DNA from: Haloterrigena turkmenica DSM 5511
GTDB taxonomy: Archaea; Halobacteriota; Halobacteria; Halobacteriales; Natrialbaceae
Direction of reading: 5' to 3'
DNA: 64,000 nt
NCBI RefSeq assembly: GCF_000025325.1
Contig: NC_013743.1
Location: forward strand, 682,001-746,000
Under the pieces are notes generated by a model. That model ran no database searches and was not told the DNA's origin. It saw nothing but the letters and a program-made list of their open reading frames with translations. Position numbers and translations under genes: made by a program. Positions 52,084 to 61,077 of the stretch are shown here, piece after piece. The stretch's first letter is position 1. Each line of letters starts with the position of its first letter.

Positions 52084-53774
52084 GCGGAACGGACACGCGG
52101 GCCGACACGGACGAAACGACCGCCGAGGTCGATACCCTGGATATCCTGCTGATCGAGGACAACCCCGGCGACGCGCGCCTGATCCAGGAGATGCTCCGGG
52201 GCACCGAGGAGCTCGCCCAGCGGGTCAGCTCCGACGAATCGGCGGGGCGAACGCCGGAAATCACCCGCGAGAACCGCCTCGAGGACGGCCTCGAGATGCT
52301 CGAGGGGGCCCCGGTCGACGTCGTCCTGCTGGACCTGAATCTGCCCGATAGCGAGGGGTTACAGACGCTCGAGACGGTCCACGCCGAGAGCGAGTCGACG
52401 CCGATCGTCGTGCTGACGGGCGTCCGCGACCAGCAGGTCGGCGTGCAAGCGATCCAGCGGGGTGCACAGGACTTCCTCGTCAAGGACGAGGTGACCAGCG
52501 AACTGCTGGTGCGGACGATCCACCACGCGATCGAGCGCGCCCGGCAAGAACGGGAACGCCGCCGTCAGCGCGAGCAACTCGAGGCGTTGAACCGGCTCAA
52601 CAAGATCGGCCACGACATCACTCACGCGGTGATCACGACCGAAACGCGGGCCGATCTGGAACAACAGGTCTGCGACCGGCTCGCCGAGTCCGACGCCTAT
52701 CGGTTCGCGTGGATCGGCGGCGTCAACCCGGGCAGCGATCGCGTCGTTCCGAAGGCGGCCGCGGGCGTCGAGGACGGCTACCTCGACGCCGTCGAGGTCA
52801 GCGTCGACGAGGACGACGTGACCGGACAGGGACCATCGGGGAAGGCGATCCGGACCGGATCAGTGCAGGTGATGAGCGACGCGCAATCCGACCCCGAGTT
52901 CGAGCCGTGGCGTGAGGAGGCGATCGAGCGCGGCTACCGGTCGACCGCGGCGATTCCGATCGTCCACGAGGATCTGGTCTACGGCGTATTGAACGTCTAC
53001 TCCGAGTCGCCGCGGGCGTTCGAGGGGCCGGAGACGACCATCCTCGCCCGGATCGGCGACGTCATCGCCCACGCGATCACGGCGATCGAGCGCAAGGACG
53101 CGCTGGTCAGCGACGCCGTCATCGAACTCGAGTTCCGCGTCGAGGAACTGGCCCAGCCGCTGATTCAGCTGTCGACGACGGAGGAGTGTACGATCGCGTT
53201 CGAGCAGCTGATCCATGGGGACGAGACGCTGCTCGCGTACGGCTCGGCTCACGAAGTCGATCAGGATGCGTTTCAGGAGGCGGTCGACGAGACCGACGGC
53301 TTCGGCGACGTCCGCTTCCTCGCGGTCAGGCGCGACGCCTTCGAGTTCGAACTCGTGGCGCCGGCGGCCGTCTCGCTGTTCGAGACGATCGCGACCCACG
53401 GCGGCCGCGTCCAGTCGGCGACCATCGACGACGGCGAGTTCCGCTTCGTCGTCGAACTCCCGCGAGGTCGGGACACCCGCCAGATGATCGAACTCATCAA
53501 GGAACAGCGCGACGACGTCACCTACCTCGCCCAGCGGACCCGCGAGCGCGGCGACCGAAGCGATTCGGGCTCGTCGTCGGTCCTCGAGGACGATCTCACC
53601 GAGAAGCAGCGGGCGGCCCTCGAGACGGCCTACTTCGCGGGCTACTTCGACTGGCCCCGCGAGAGCACCGGCGAGGAGATCTCCGAGCGACTCGGCATCG
53701 CGCCGGCGACGTTCAACCAGCACCTCCGAACGGCCGAGCGGAAGTTCTTCGATTCGGTGCTCGGCGAGCAGTAG
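52080..53774 (+). CDS. REC-GAF-HTH_10 response regulator
   Basis: 564-residue transcription factor. A receiver domain (about 20-150) carries [18 protein letters not shown] and [18 protein letters not shown], followed by a coiled linker (about 150-190). A GAF domain (about 195-345) carries [21 protein letters not shown] Bat-associated domain precedes a C-terminal HTH_10 ([20 protein letters not shown], then [20 protein letters not shown]). It begins in an ATGA overlap with the receiver gene. Phosphorelay plus ligand sensing would control unknown targets; the kinase that phosphorylates it is not the degenerate one upstream. Confidence 0.9.
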   Translation: MSGTDTRADTDETTAEVDTLDILLIEDNPGDARLIQEMLRGTEELAQRVSSDESAGRTPEITRENRLEDGLEMLEGAPVDVVLLDLNLPDSEGLQTLETVHAESESTPIVVLTGVRDQQVGVQAIQRGAQDFLVKDEVTSELLVRTIHHAIERARQERERRRQREQLEALNRLNKIGHDITHAVITTETRADLEQQVCDRLAESDAYRFAWIGGVNPGSDRVVPKAAAGVEDGYLDAVEVSVDEDDVTGQGPSGKAIRTGSVQVMSDAQSDPEFEPWREEAIERGYRSTAAIPIVHEDLVYGVLNVYSESPRAFEGPETTILARIGDVIAHAITAIERKDALVSDAVIELEFRVEELAQPLIQLSTTEECTIAFEQLIHGDETLLAYGSAHEVDQDAFQEAVDETDGFGDVRFLAVRRDAFEFELVAPAAVSLFETIATHGGRVQSATIDDGEFRFVVELPRGRDTRQMIELIKEQRDDVTYLAQRTRERGDRSDSGSSSVLEDDLTEKQRAALETAYFAGYFDWPRESTGEEISERLGIAPATFNQHLRTAERKFFDSVLGEQ

Positions 53775-53950
53775 TCGGCGACCGCGTCCCGATTTTTGAG
53801 ACGGTTCCGTGCTCGATCGTTCGTGACGCGCTCGCGATCGAGGACGCACTCACGTGGACCGATCACGATCGAGAGATGTCACGCCCCGTAGTCGGCGGAC
53901 GGATACCGGACCGACTGCGGGCGGAGTTTTAGGTCGTGCGAAAAATTGTA

Positions 53951-53971
53951 AGTATATTGAAAAGTTATATG
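53951..53971 (+). promoter_or_regulatory. TATA region of dpsA
   Basis: An AT-rich stretch with AGTATATTGAAAAGTTATAT ends about 29 bases before the dpsA ATG, so the transcript would start at or very near the start codon (short leader or leaderless). No DtxR-type box is visible inside this stretch. Confidence 0.55.
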
Positions 53972-53998
53972 TAGGTGGGTGTTCTCTGCTAGGGTGTA

Positions 53999-54544
53999 AT
54001 GAGTACGCAGAAGTCCGTTCAGCAGGAGGCCGGCACCGTCGAGGAGAACGCGCTCAGACTCGAGCCCGAGAAGGCCGAGCAGATCATCGAGGCGCTGAAC
54101 CGCGACCTCGCGGATTCCTACGTCCTCTACCACCAGCTCCACAAGCACCACTGGAACGTCGAGGGCGCGGAGTTCCTCGATATTCACGTCTTCCTCCAGG
54201 AGGTCTACGAGGACGTCGAGGAGGCGGCCGACGATCTCGCCGAGCGGCTCCAGGCGCTGGGCGGCGTTCCGCACGCGAACATGACGACGCTGGCCGAGAA
54301 AGCCACCGTCGAGCCCGAGGACGAGGACGTCTACGACATCCGGACGTCGCTCGAGAACGACCTCGAGATGATGGGCGACATCATCGAGAGCAACCGCCAG
54401 CACATCGAACTCGCCGAGAACTTAGGCGACCACGCGACCGCCCAGATGCTCCGCGAGCAGCTCGTGACCATCGAGGAACACGCCCACCACATCGAGCACT
54501 ACCTCGAGGACGACACGCTGGTCCTCGAGTCGGCGACGAACTAA
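53999..54544 (+). CDS. dpsA: DNA-protecting ferritin-like protein DpsA
   Basis: 181-residue Dps that oxidises Fe(II) and stores iron in a 12-subunit shell, protecting DNA from oxidative damage. The ferroxidase segment is HQLHKHHWNVEGAEFLDIHV followed by FLQEVYEDVEEAADDLAERL. Size and acidic character match Halobacterium DpsA. It is next to a DtxR-type repressor and its iron box at 55106, which fits joint iron control. In Halobacterium dpsA is known to respond to iron through DtxR-family regulators. Confidence 0.94.
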   Translation: MSTQKSVQQEAGTVEENALRLEPEKAEQIIEALNRDLADSYVLYHQLHKHHWNVEGAEFLDIHVFLQEVYEDVEEAADDLAERLQALGGVPHANMTTLAEKATVEPEDEDVYDIRTSLENDLEMMGDIIESNRQHIELAENLGDHATAQMLREQLVTIEEHAHHIEHYLEDDTLVLESATN

Positions 54545-54571
54545 CGGGCCAGTCGACGCGAACTCCCGCGA

Positions 54572-54973
54572 CTACTCGACGGACGGCGGCCGTTCGTCCG
54601 CCACCGCTTTTTCCGCATCGAGCAGTGTTTCGGCGACCCGGTCGGTGACGACCGAACTGACGCTTCCCACGAGTTCCATCGCTTCTCGCCGCGGCTCCGG
54701 GAGCTCGAGGACGTCCCGAAAGAACGCCGACAGGACGACGTAGCGCTCGTAGAGCTCGGCGGCCGTCTCCCGCCCGCGGTCGGTGAGCGTCGCCCCCTCG
54801 TACGGTTCGTACTCGAGATAGCCCTGCGTCTCGAGTCGCTGCAGGGTCTCCGTCGCGGTCGACGGCGACCGGTCGAGCTCCTCGGCGACGTAGCCGGGCG
54901 CGATCGGTTCCTCGTCGCCCGCTTCCCGGATCGCGCGATAGATCACCAGCAGGTACTGGGGTGCGTCGGTCAT
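54572..54973 (-). CDS. DtxR/MntR-family metal-dependent repressor
   Basis: 133-residue regulator with an N-terminal winged helix (EEPIAPGYVAEELDRSPSTA, TETLQRLETQGYLEYEPYEG) and a dimerisation/metal domain LTDRGRETAAELYERYVVLS. There is no SH3-like third domain, so it is the short MntR/SirR form. The ATG overlaps the stop of the 43-codon leader reading frame (54970-55101) as ATGA. The likely target includes its own promoter box at 55106-55121. Metal specificity, Fe or Mn, cannot be assigned. Confidence 0.88.
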   Translation of the reverse strand: MTDAPQYLLVIYRAIREAGDEEPIAPGYVAEELDRSPSTATETLQRLETQGYLEYEPYEGATLTDRGRETAAELYERYVVLSAFFRDVLELPEPRREAMELVGSVSSVVTDRVAETLLDAEKAVADERPPSVE

Positions 54974-55101
54974 GCGCGACGGCGGCGGTACTGATCGGCG
55001 GGCGGCTGGGTCCCACTGTCGGGCGCATCGAGCGAGCGCTCGTACGCCGGCGGGGCCGACGGTCGTCTCGGACTGCGCTTCCGAACCGAATCGCCTTCCA
55101 T
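54970..55101 (-). CDS. Possible 43-residue leader peptide upstream of the DtxR gene
   Basis: Short reading frame beginning MEGDSVRKRSPRRPSAP and ending QYRRRRA, rich in Arg and Pro. Its ATG lies 4 bases downstream of the DtxR-type box and about 27 bases after a TATA-like element (CTTTAAC on the minus strand), so a transcript would start at this ATG. Its stop overlaps the repressor start as ATGA. It may be a regulatory leader, a way to bring ribosomes to the repressor start, or not translated at all. Confidence 0.45.
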   Translation of the reverse strand: MEGDSVRKRSPRRPSAPPAYERSLDAPDSGTQPPADQYRRRRA

Positions 55102-55105
55102 GCGA

Positions 55106-55121
55106 TTTAGGCTTACCTAAA
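55106..55121 (-). promoter_or_regulatory. DtxR/IdeR-type iron box
   Basis: Palindrome TTTAGGCTTACCTAAA with perfect 6-base arms and a CTTA centre, close to the known DtxR/IdeR consensus half-site TTAGG. It covers the expected transcription start of the DtxR-family gene, so bound repressor would block the promoter (autoregulation). Confidence 0.75.
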
Positions 55122-55272
55122 ACGTTAAAGTAGTTGCGACTATCGACTATTCGAGCTCGACCCATCGAGGGCGGGATTTCGACGGCGTCGATCGATCTCC
55201 GAGTCCCTCCACCGAACGGCGTGGTCACTCGTTCGGAGTCTCCGTCACTGCGTCGATCGGTCCGTCCGGCGA

Positions 55273-56136
55273 TCACGCCGACTCGAGACGGCGGCGGAGT
55301 CGGCCGGCGAGGTTCCGCAGGAGGACGCGACTCGAGAACCGGAGCGTCCGCCGCCGGTCACGGTAATAGAACGGTCCGAGTTCCGCGTCGGAGATCGACC
55401 GAGATTCGATGGTCGGGTCGCGCAGGTTCTCGATGCCCTCGGACAGGAGACGGATCTGGAGCGCCGCGAGACGATCGAAGACGTCCCAGAGCGTCCGGCA
55501 GTCGGCGATGCTCGTCTCCTCGTAGGCGACGAGCTCGCCGCCGTCGATCGACTCGTTCAGCCGCTGGAGCGTCGTTCCGGCTCGATCCCGCCCGTCGTGA
55601 AAGATCGCCGGCGGCCCCATCCCGCGATAGCGACGGATATTCGCCGGATGGAAGCTCACTACGCCGTGCTCCGGCGCGGTCAGGACGTCGCCGCGGAGCA
55701 GTCCGAACCCGAAGCGGACGACGACGTCGCAGCGATCCGCGAGCCGGGAGACGATCCCCGGCGGGAGCTCGTTCCAGCCGTCTTCGGTCCGCGGCCGACA
55801 TCGGACGTGATCCGCGTCGGCGAGCGCGTCGACGCTCTCGGTCGCGCGTCGGTGCCACAGCGGCCGCTCGTCGCCGAACAGCCGTCCGAGGCTTCGCTCC
55901 GCGAGGACGGCTGTCCACGCTCGCTCCTCGCGAAAGACCTCGACGAGTTCGACGACGTCTGCGAGCGAGAGGCGGTCCTTCCCGCCGTCCCACGACTCGT
56001 CCCCGACCGCTGTGCCGGCGGCGTTATGGACGACGAGCGGAATCTCGATGTCGACGGCGGCCTCGCGGCGGAGTCGCTCGAGCGCGCGGACTTGCCACTC
56101 GTAGAGGGACGGTTCCGCCAGTACGCCGACCGTCAT
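55273..56136 (-). CDS. Formyltransferase-family protein
   Basis: 287-residue protein of the methionyl-tRNA/GART formyltransferase superfamily. The conserved region is GVVSFHPANIRRYRGMGPPA then the RLNESIDGGELVAYEETSI segment, which contains the catalytic-type Asp. Its His-Pro motif matches the usual Asn-x-His loop only in part (FHPAN). A basic C-terminal tail (FSSRVLLRNLAGRLRRRLES) is unusual. The formyl acceptor is unknown; sugar-nucleotide or amino-sugar acceptors are common in the superfamily. Start at the ATG 56136, with two longer alternatives up to 56196. Confidence 0.78.
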   Translation of the reverse strand: MTVGVLAEPSLYEWQVRALERLRREAAVDIEIPLVVHNAAGTAVGDESWDGGKDRLSLADVVELVEVFREERAWTAVLAERSLGRLFGDERPLWHRRATESVDALADADHVRCRPRTEDGWNELPPGIVSRLADRCDVVVRFGFGLLRGDVLTAPEHGVVSFHPANIRRYRGMGPPAIFHDGRDRAGTTLQRLNESIDGGELVAYEETSIADCRTLWDVFDRLAALQIRLLSEGIENLRDPTIESRSISDAELGPFYYRDRRRTLRFSSRVLLRNLAGRLRRRLESA

Positions 56137-56291
56137 CTGCCCACCCCTGGACATGCAGCGGACTACCGGCATTCTACCCTTTGTTACTTGCGCCATTCTC
56201 GTCGAATATTCATCCGAAATAGAGACACTCCGTGTGAGGGACGAGTTCGGCGGCCGAAAGGTCGAGGTGTTCGGCGGTCGAACGACCGGCT

Positions 56292-56432
56292 GTGAGCGAC
56301 GGAACCGACGACCGCAGTGACGACGGTGACGGAACCGCCGCGCGTCGCGAGTGCGACGTTTGCGGGGAGTCCGTACCCGCGGCGATCTACCGCGAGCACC
56401 TGCTCAAGGAGTGTCCGGGCGACCCTCGTTGA
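56292..56432 (+). CDS. Small zinc-finger protein
   Basis: 46-residue protein starting at GTG 56292: an acidic disordered half (SDGTDDRSDDGDGTAARR) followed by ECDVCGESVPAAIYREHLLK and ECPGDPR. Cys21, Cys24, His36 and Cys41 form a C2HC zinc finger. It lies 70 bases before panE on the same strand and may be cotranscribed. Confidence 0.68.
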   Translation: MSDGTDDRSDDGDGTAARRECDVCGESVPAAIYREHLLKECPGDPR

Positions 56433-56502
56433 TGGCCTCGAGTCCGAACGCCGGTCTCACGCTGCCCGCAATCCCTTTCACCGATCTCTCCGTACGGTCC
56501 GT

Positions 56503-57423
56503 ATGAAATACGCCGTGTTCGGCGCCGGCGGTGTCGGCGGCTACCTCGGCGCGCGACTCGCCGACGCGGGCCACGACGTTCACCTGATTGCGCGAGGCGA
56601 CCACCTCGAGGCCCTCCGGACCGACGGGTTGTGCCTCGAGAGCGTTGCCGGCGACACGACCGTCGATCTCCCTGCGACCGACGATCCGACCGATATCGGG
56701 CCCTGTGACTACGTGCTGTTCTGCGTGAAGTCGTACGATACGCGCGACGCCGCCGGCGACCTTGAGCCGCTGCTCGAGGACGGGACGGCCGTCGTCTCCT
56801 TTCAGAACGGCGTCGACAATGAACAGTGGCTCGCCGAGGAAATCGGCGACGAGCGCGTCGTCGGCGGCGTGGCCTACATCTTCTCGACGATCGGTGAGCC
56901 GGGCGTCGTCGAGCACACCGGCGGCCCGGCGCGGTTCGTCTACGGCGAACTCGACGGGCGGCGAACGGAGCGGATCGAGGCGCTCGACGACGCGCTGACG
57001 GACTGCGAGGGCGTCGACGCGGTGCTGGCCGACGACGTCCGCGTCGAACTCTGGCGGAAGTTCGCGTTCATCTGTGCGCAGGCCGGAATGACCGCCGCGA
57101 CTCGGCTCCTGGTCGGCGAGATCCGGGACGTCGACGCCTCGTGGGAGATGTACCGGCGGCTCCTCGAGGAGGTCTGCACCGTCGCTCGGGCGGAGGGCGT
57201 CGACCTCCCGGACGGACTCGTCGACGAGTGGCTCGAGTTCGCCCGGGAGCTGGATCCAGAGATGTCCTCCTCGCTGCAGTACGACCTGACTCACGGCAAG
57301 CCGATGGAGCTCGACGCGCTCCACGGCTCGGTCGTCCGTCACGCGGCCGACTGCGGCGTCGACGTGCCGATGAACGAGGCCGTCCACGCGATCCTCCGTC
57401 CGTGGGCCGACCGGAACCAGTAG
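56503..57423 (+). CDS. panE: 2-dehydropantoate 2-reductase (ketopantoate reductase)
   Basis: 306-residue NADPH-dependent reductase of the PanE/ApbA family, needed for pantothenate and hence coenzyme A. Rossmann motif VFGAGGVGGYLGARLADAGH, conserved VLFCVKSYDTRDAAGDLEPL and VVSFQNGVDNEQWLAEEIG, the catalytic-Lys region ELWRKFAFICAQAGMTA, and the C-terminal SSLQYDLTHGKPMELDALHG block are all present. The frame is open from 56317, but the ATG at 56503 starts exactly at the Rossmann strand. Confidence 0.9.
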   Translation: MKYAVFGAGGVGGYLGARLADAGHDVHLIARGDHLEALRTDGLCLESVAGDTTVDLPATDDPTDIGPCDYVLFCVKSYDTRDAAGDLEPLLEDGTAVVSFQNGVDNEQWLAEEIGDERVVGGVAYIFSTIGEPGVVEHTGGPARFVYGELDGRRTERIEALDDALTDCEGVDAVLADDVRVELWRKFAFICAQAGMTAATRLLVGEIRDVDASWEMYRRLLEEVCTVARAEGVDLPDGLVDEWLEFARELDPEMSSSLQYDLTHGKPMELDALHGSVVRHAADCGVDVPMNEAVHAILRPWADRNQ

Positions 57424-57549
57424 GAGACGGCGACGCGTGAGCAGCGGACCGACGCCTCGAGAGCGGGGGATGAACTGGGAGGTAGAAACGTTCTCCCGCA
57501 GTGAGACGCGGGGAAAACGCTATGCATACCGTTGGACTCACACCGACCA

Positions 57550-57693
57550 GTGACGGGACAGCACGGCTCTCGGCTCTGGGAGTGTCCGGAATGTGGGCGC
57601 TCGGTGAACCGTTTCGTGAACGGCTGTCGGTGTCCGTCCTGTCGGGAGACCGTCGCCGACGAGTGTGACTGCGAGACGGTTCTCACGGCCTGA
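57550..57693 (+). CDS. Small cysteine-rich zinc-ribbon protein
   Basis: 47-residue protein starting at GTG 57550 with seven cysteines: WECPECGRSVNRF, GCRCPSCRET and ECDCETV. Cys12, Cys15, Cys28 and Cys31 make a standard ribbon; the extra cysteines at 26, 39 and 41 are unusual. It lies between panE and arcS (which is convergent). Function unknown. Confidence 0.66.
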   Translation: MTGQHGSRLWECPECGRSVNRFVNGCRCPSCRETVADECDCETVLTA

Positions 57694-57800
57694 CCGCGAG
57701 GTCCCGCCTCGAGTTGCAGGTAGCGATTTTCGGCTCGAGTTGCAAGCTGCAATTTTCGGCTCGCGTTCCGCGGTTTCGGCCGCTCTCTCGAGCGCGCTCG

Positions 57801-59558
57801 CTACTTCTCTTCGACGTGGCGGATCTCGCAGGCGATTCCCCGAGAGCTCTCGCACATTTCGCGGCCGAACATCTCCGCGCGGCCGACGGCGAAGGCCTTC
57901 GGCCCCTCGACGACGACCTCGTCGCCGACGCGGATCTCGTCGTCGGCGTCGACGACGCCCGGCGCGAGCACGCTGCCGTGGGGGACGAAGCCGTCGATCT
58001 CGACGCGCTTGGTGGGCGCGTCGCCCTCGACCCACCGCTTCGCGCCCTCGAGCGTGAAGGAGAGCGTGCCGTACTGAGGGACCATCGTCGCCAGCTGGGT
58101 CTCCTCGCTATCGCGGACCTGGATCTTCGGGTAGCGACTGGTCGTCTGGATGTCGTCGAAGAGGTCGTCGCCGGCGCCGTCGCCGAGCAGGTAGTCCGCG
58201 ATGGCGCGGACGGTGTTGTGCTCGCGCTCGCGCTTGGAGTACTTCAGTTCGCCCGACAGCGCCGTTCCGAGATTGGAAAGGGACTCGTCGTCGGTGGGGT
58301 GGCCGCCCTCGGGGACGGTGTACGTGATATCGAGGTCGAGGGCCTCCTCGACGCGTCCGACGATGTCGCGGTAGCCCTCGTCGGGGACGTGGGCGATGAT
58401 CTCGGGGTAGTCGTTGCGCTCGAGGTAGCGCCGCAGGACCTCGCTCACGAACTCCTTCTCGTCTTCGGACCACCGCCCCGTGACGACGGTGTCGTAGTGT
58501 TGGGCCGGATAGGTCGTCTCGAGTTCCTGCGGGACGACCCCGATGGGGCTGGTCATCGAGACGAGGTGGGCTCGCCACTGGATGACGTCGTGGAACTGGC
58601 CGTGGCTCTGGGATTCGCTGTACGGCTTCGTTGCCGAACAGGGGACCAGCACCAGCGGATTCCGAAAGCGATTCTGGTAGCGCGTGGTCACGCGGTCGGC
58701 GTACCGCTGGATCTCGACGCGTCGGAGGGTGTCCTCGGTCGCGGCGGTGATCTCCGCGTCCCGGAGGATCGGCGTTCGCTCCTCGAGGTAGCCCCACTCC
58801 GAATCCAGTTCGCGCACGGCGGCGGTGAGCCACTGGTCGTGGCGGGCCTGTCCCTCGACGTAGTCCCGGAGGCGGCCGTCGCGGATGCGTCGGCGGACGA
58901 TGCCGAGTTCGGCCGCGAGGGCGTTTCGGTTGTGCTCGGCGCAGTCCTCGCGGGTGAACTCCTCGCGGGGCTGCTGGCAGGCCGAACACGAGCAGGGGAG
59001 TTCCTCGAGGTCCTCGAGGAAGTACGCCTCGTCGGTCGTGAGATAGCGGCCCTCGGTGCCCTTCACGACCGCGGCGGTCTCGTCGAAGAGGTCGACACCG
59101 GCGTAGGCCAGCACGGCGACGTTGCGCGGCGTGGCGACGCCCGAGAAGTAGAGGGCGGTGTCGGTCGGAATCTCCTCGCGGACGTTCACGACGGCCTCGA
59201 CCAGCGCCGCGCCGTGACCCGTAATCGACTGGACGTCCGAGACGGCGTAGGCGTCGGTGCCCTGCTCGTCGACGTGCTCGCTCGAGACGACCGCGACGCT
59301 GGGGTAGTCGACATCGGGCTGGTCGACCGCGAAGGACTCCCGGACTTCCTCAGCGGTGCCGCCGGGGAACGCCCGGTGGGGGAGGACAGTGAGTGTCGAT
59401 TCGTTGCCCTCGGGAAGCTCCCGATCGGCGCTCCACAGCGAGCCCGCGTCCTCGAGGACGTCGTCGACGAGCGCGGGGGTCGTCACGGGCGACTCGAGGC
59501 GGAGTTCGCCCACGCGAGCGGCCCCGTCGCGCTCGTGGACTTCGAAGTAGTCGGTCAT
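57801..59558 (-). CDS. arcS: Archaeosine synthase subunit alpha ArcS (TgtA2)
   Basis: 585-residue paralogue of TgtA that attaches lysine to preQ0 in tRNA, acting with RaSEA to make archaeosine. The family-specific motif PCSATKPYSESQSH is present near residue 325. A zinc-type region CSCSACQQPREEFTREDC lies near residue 190, and a C-terminal PUA domain covers about 505-585 (KRVEIDGFVPHGSVLAPGVV, ending RHVEEK). The ATG at 59558 starts at MTDYFEVHERDG; the frame opens farther up at 59630. tgtA is 2 kb away on the same strand and raSEA near the left end. Confidence 0.93.
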   Translation of the reverse strand: MTDYFEVHERDGAARVGELRLESPVTTPALVDDVLEDAGSLWSADRELPEGNESTLTVLPHRAFPGGTAEEVRESFAVDQPDVDYPSVAVVSSEHVDEQGTDAYAVSDVQSITGHGAALVEAVVNVREEIPTDTALYFSGVATPRNVAVLAYAGVDLFDETAAVVKGTEGRYLTTDEAYFLEDLEELPCSCSACQQPREEFTREDCAEHNRNALAAELGIVRRRIRDGRLRDYVEGQARHDQWLTAAVRELDSEWGYLEERTPILRDAEITAATEDTLRRVEIQRYADRVTTRYQNRFRNPLVLVPCSATKPYSESQSHGQFHDVIQWRAHLVSMTSPIGVVPQELETTYPAQHYDTVVTGRWSEDEKEFVSEVLRRYLERNDYPEIIAHVPDEGYRDIVGRVEEALDLDITYTVPEGGHPTDDESLSNLGTALSGELKYSKREREHNTVRAIADYLLGDGAGDDLFDDIQTTSRYPKIQVRDSEETQLATMVPQYGTLSFTLEGAKRWVEGDAPTKRVEIDGFVPHGSVLAPGVVDADDEIRVGDEVVVEGPKAFAVGRAEMFGREMCESSRGIACEIRHVEEK

Positions 59559-59665
59559 ACCCGATATGGGCGGGGGAGCGCGAAAGAGGCTGTCGGTCGC
59601 GACGCCGGAATCGCAACGAACCGAGAACACTCCGTGTCCGAATGTAATGATTAATACAGCCGAGA

Positions 59666-59674
59666 AAATTATAT
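59666..59674 (+). promoter_or_regulatory. TATA box of the 36-residue zinc-ribbon gene
   Basis: AAATTATAT sits about 27-35 bases before the ATG at 59701, the right distance for a leaderless or near-leaderless haloarchaeal transcript. Confidence 0.5.
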
Positions 59675-59700
59675 GAACGTCGAGTTCCTTGCCTCTATCA

Positions 59701-59811
59701 ATGACGGAATACTACACGTGTTCGAACTGTGGATCCGAACTCCACTACCAGACGACGAAGCACAACGGCTGCCCGGACTGCGGAACCGTTCCGCTTCACA
59801 GCGCCGACTAA
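59701..59811 (+). CDS. Micro zinc-ribbon protein (36 residues)
   Basis: 36-residue protein with YTCSNCGSELHYQ and NGCPDCGTVPLHSAD, a minimal two-knuckle zinc ribbon with almost nothing else. A TATA box at 59666 supports leaderless expression. Such proteins are often missed in annotation. Function unknown. Confidence 0.72.
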   Translation: MTEYYTCSNCGSELHYQTTKHNGCPDCGTVPLHSAD

Positions 59812-59989
59812 GGGCTCGCCGGGCGATCGGTCGCTCGCGCTACCTGATCAATCGTCGTGAGCGTGCCGTGTGTAGGCCGGCCACGTCGCTATTTGCTGTT
59901 CTATTCGATCGAATGTGCGAGTCGGTAGCAGAGGTCAGGTGAGCCCGCGACATCAGGGCTCTCTACCCGATTCCGCGAAACCGGCCCCT

Positions 59990-60367
59990 CTAGGCGATTC
60001 CACGGAATCGCGCCGTCGCCGACGTCCGTCCCCGGTTGAACGAGAGGATCTCGAGTTCGATCACGTCGCCGACCGAGAGATTGCCGGGAATCTCCTCGAC
60101 GAAGACGACAAACCCCTCGATTTTGCAGACGGCCCGCCGCTCGCCGGTGTGGTGTTCCGTGAACTCGTGGACGGCGGCCTCCCTGACGTCGCCGAGATCG
60201 ACCGGGGGCTCGCGCTCCTGGGCCGCTTTGTGTTTCTCGTAGGACTGCTGTCGTCCCGCCGACCGACCGCCCCGGACGCGCTTGCGAAGCCACGATCCGA
60301 CGACGAGAACGACGAGCACACCCGCGACGAGGCCGAACACACCGACGGGCGACGCGGCACCGAGCAT
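59990..60367 (-). CDS. Membrane-anchored TRAM domain protein
   Basis: 125-residue protein with one N-terminal membrane helix (VFGLVAGVLVVLVVGSWLRK), a basic linker, and a C-terminal TRAM domain of about 60 residues (GFVVFVEEIPGNLSVGDVIE then ILSFNRGRTSATARFRGIA). TRAM is an RNA-binding OB fold, so this would tether RNA or a translation-related factor to the membrane. Stand-alone archaeal TRAM proteins act as RNA chaperones. Confidence 0.82.
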   Translation of the reverse strand: MLGAASPVGVFGLVAGVLVVLVVGSWLRKRVRGGRSAGRQQSYEKHKAAQEREPPVDLGDVREAAVHEFTEHHTGERRAVCKIEGFVVFVEEIPGNLSVGDVIELEILSFNRGRTSATARFRGIA

Positions 60368-60489
60368 ACGCGAGGGTGGCGTCGCGTGTACCTTTGCTGT
60401 TCCGATGCCGCGCCGTCACGGCACCGTCGGCGCCGGCGCGGCGACAGGCCGAACCAAAAGCGCTTGCTGCTGGCCCCGAAATTAGTGCT

Positions 60490-60963
60490 ATGGCGTTCGA
60501 ACTCGACGAGATCGACAGGGGGATTCTCCATCGGCTACAGGGCGACGCCCGCCACACGACGGCGGCAGATATCTCCGGTGAAGTTGGCGTCACGGCCAAC
60601 ACCGTCCGAAACCGGATTCAGCGACTCGAGGAGGCGGGCGTGATCACCGGCTACGTCCCGATCATCGACTACGAGCGGACGGCGAAGTCGATACACATGG
60701 TCGTCCAGTGTACGGTGCCGATCCACGAGCGCGGCGACCTGGCCGAGACGGCCCTCGAGGTCGACGGCGTCGTCGGCGTCCGCGAACTCATGACCGGACA
60801 CCGGAATCTCCGGGTCGACCTCGCCGCCGAGAACAGCGACGAGGTCACGGCCGCCGTCAGTCGCCTCCAGCGCGCCGGACTCGAGATCGAGGCGGAGGAA
60901 CTCGTCAAAGCCGAGTACCACCAGCCGTTCGATCACTTCGGAACCGACGCCGTCGATAGCTAA
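60490..60963 (+). CDS. Lrp/AsnC family transcriptional regulator
   Basis: 157-residue regulator with an N-terminal HTH (LDEIDRGILHRLQGDARHTT, GEVGVTANTVRNRIQRLEEA) and a ligand-binding ACT-like RAM domain (VVQCTVPIHERGDLAETALE, GVVGVRELMTGHRNLRVDLA). The start at 60490 is the family ATG; an upstream start at 60376 adds atypical residues. Effector unknown. It is divergent from the TRAM gene. Confidence 0.88.
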   Translation: MAFELDEIDRGILHRLQGDARHTTAADISGEVGVTANTVRNRIQRLEEAGVITGYVPIIDYERTAKSIHMVVQCTVPIHERGDLAETALEVDGVVGVRELMTGHRNLRVDLAAENSDEVTAAVSRLQRAGLEIEAEELVKAEYHQPFDHFGTDAVDS

Positions 60964-61077
60964 CTGCGAGCCCCACTCGTTCTCGATCTCCTCTCAAATC
61001 CCGGTGTAAATTTCGGAAACCGAGATTAGTAGCGATATTACTGCGTTAAGCCGAGAATAGCCGCTAGCCTTTTATGC

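Noticed and set aside
57714-59654. 646-residue plus-strand frame opposite arcS
   Set aside because: Shadow of arcS; composition rich in Val/Leu/Gly/Arg without conserved blocks, while the minus strand carries clear ArcS motifs.
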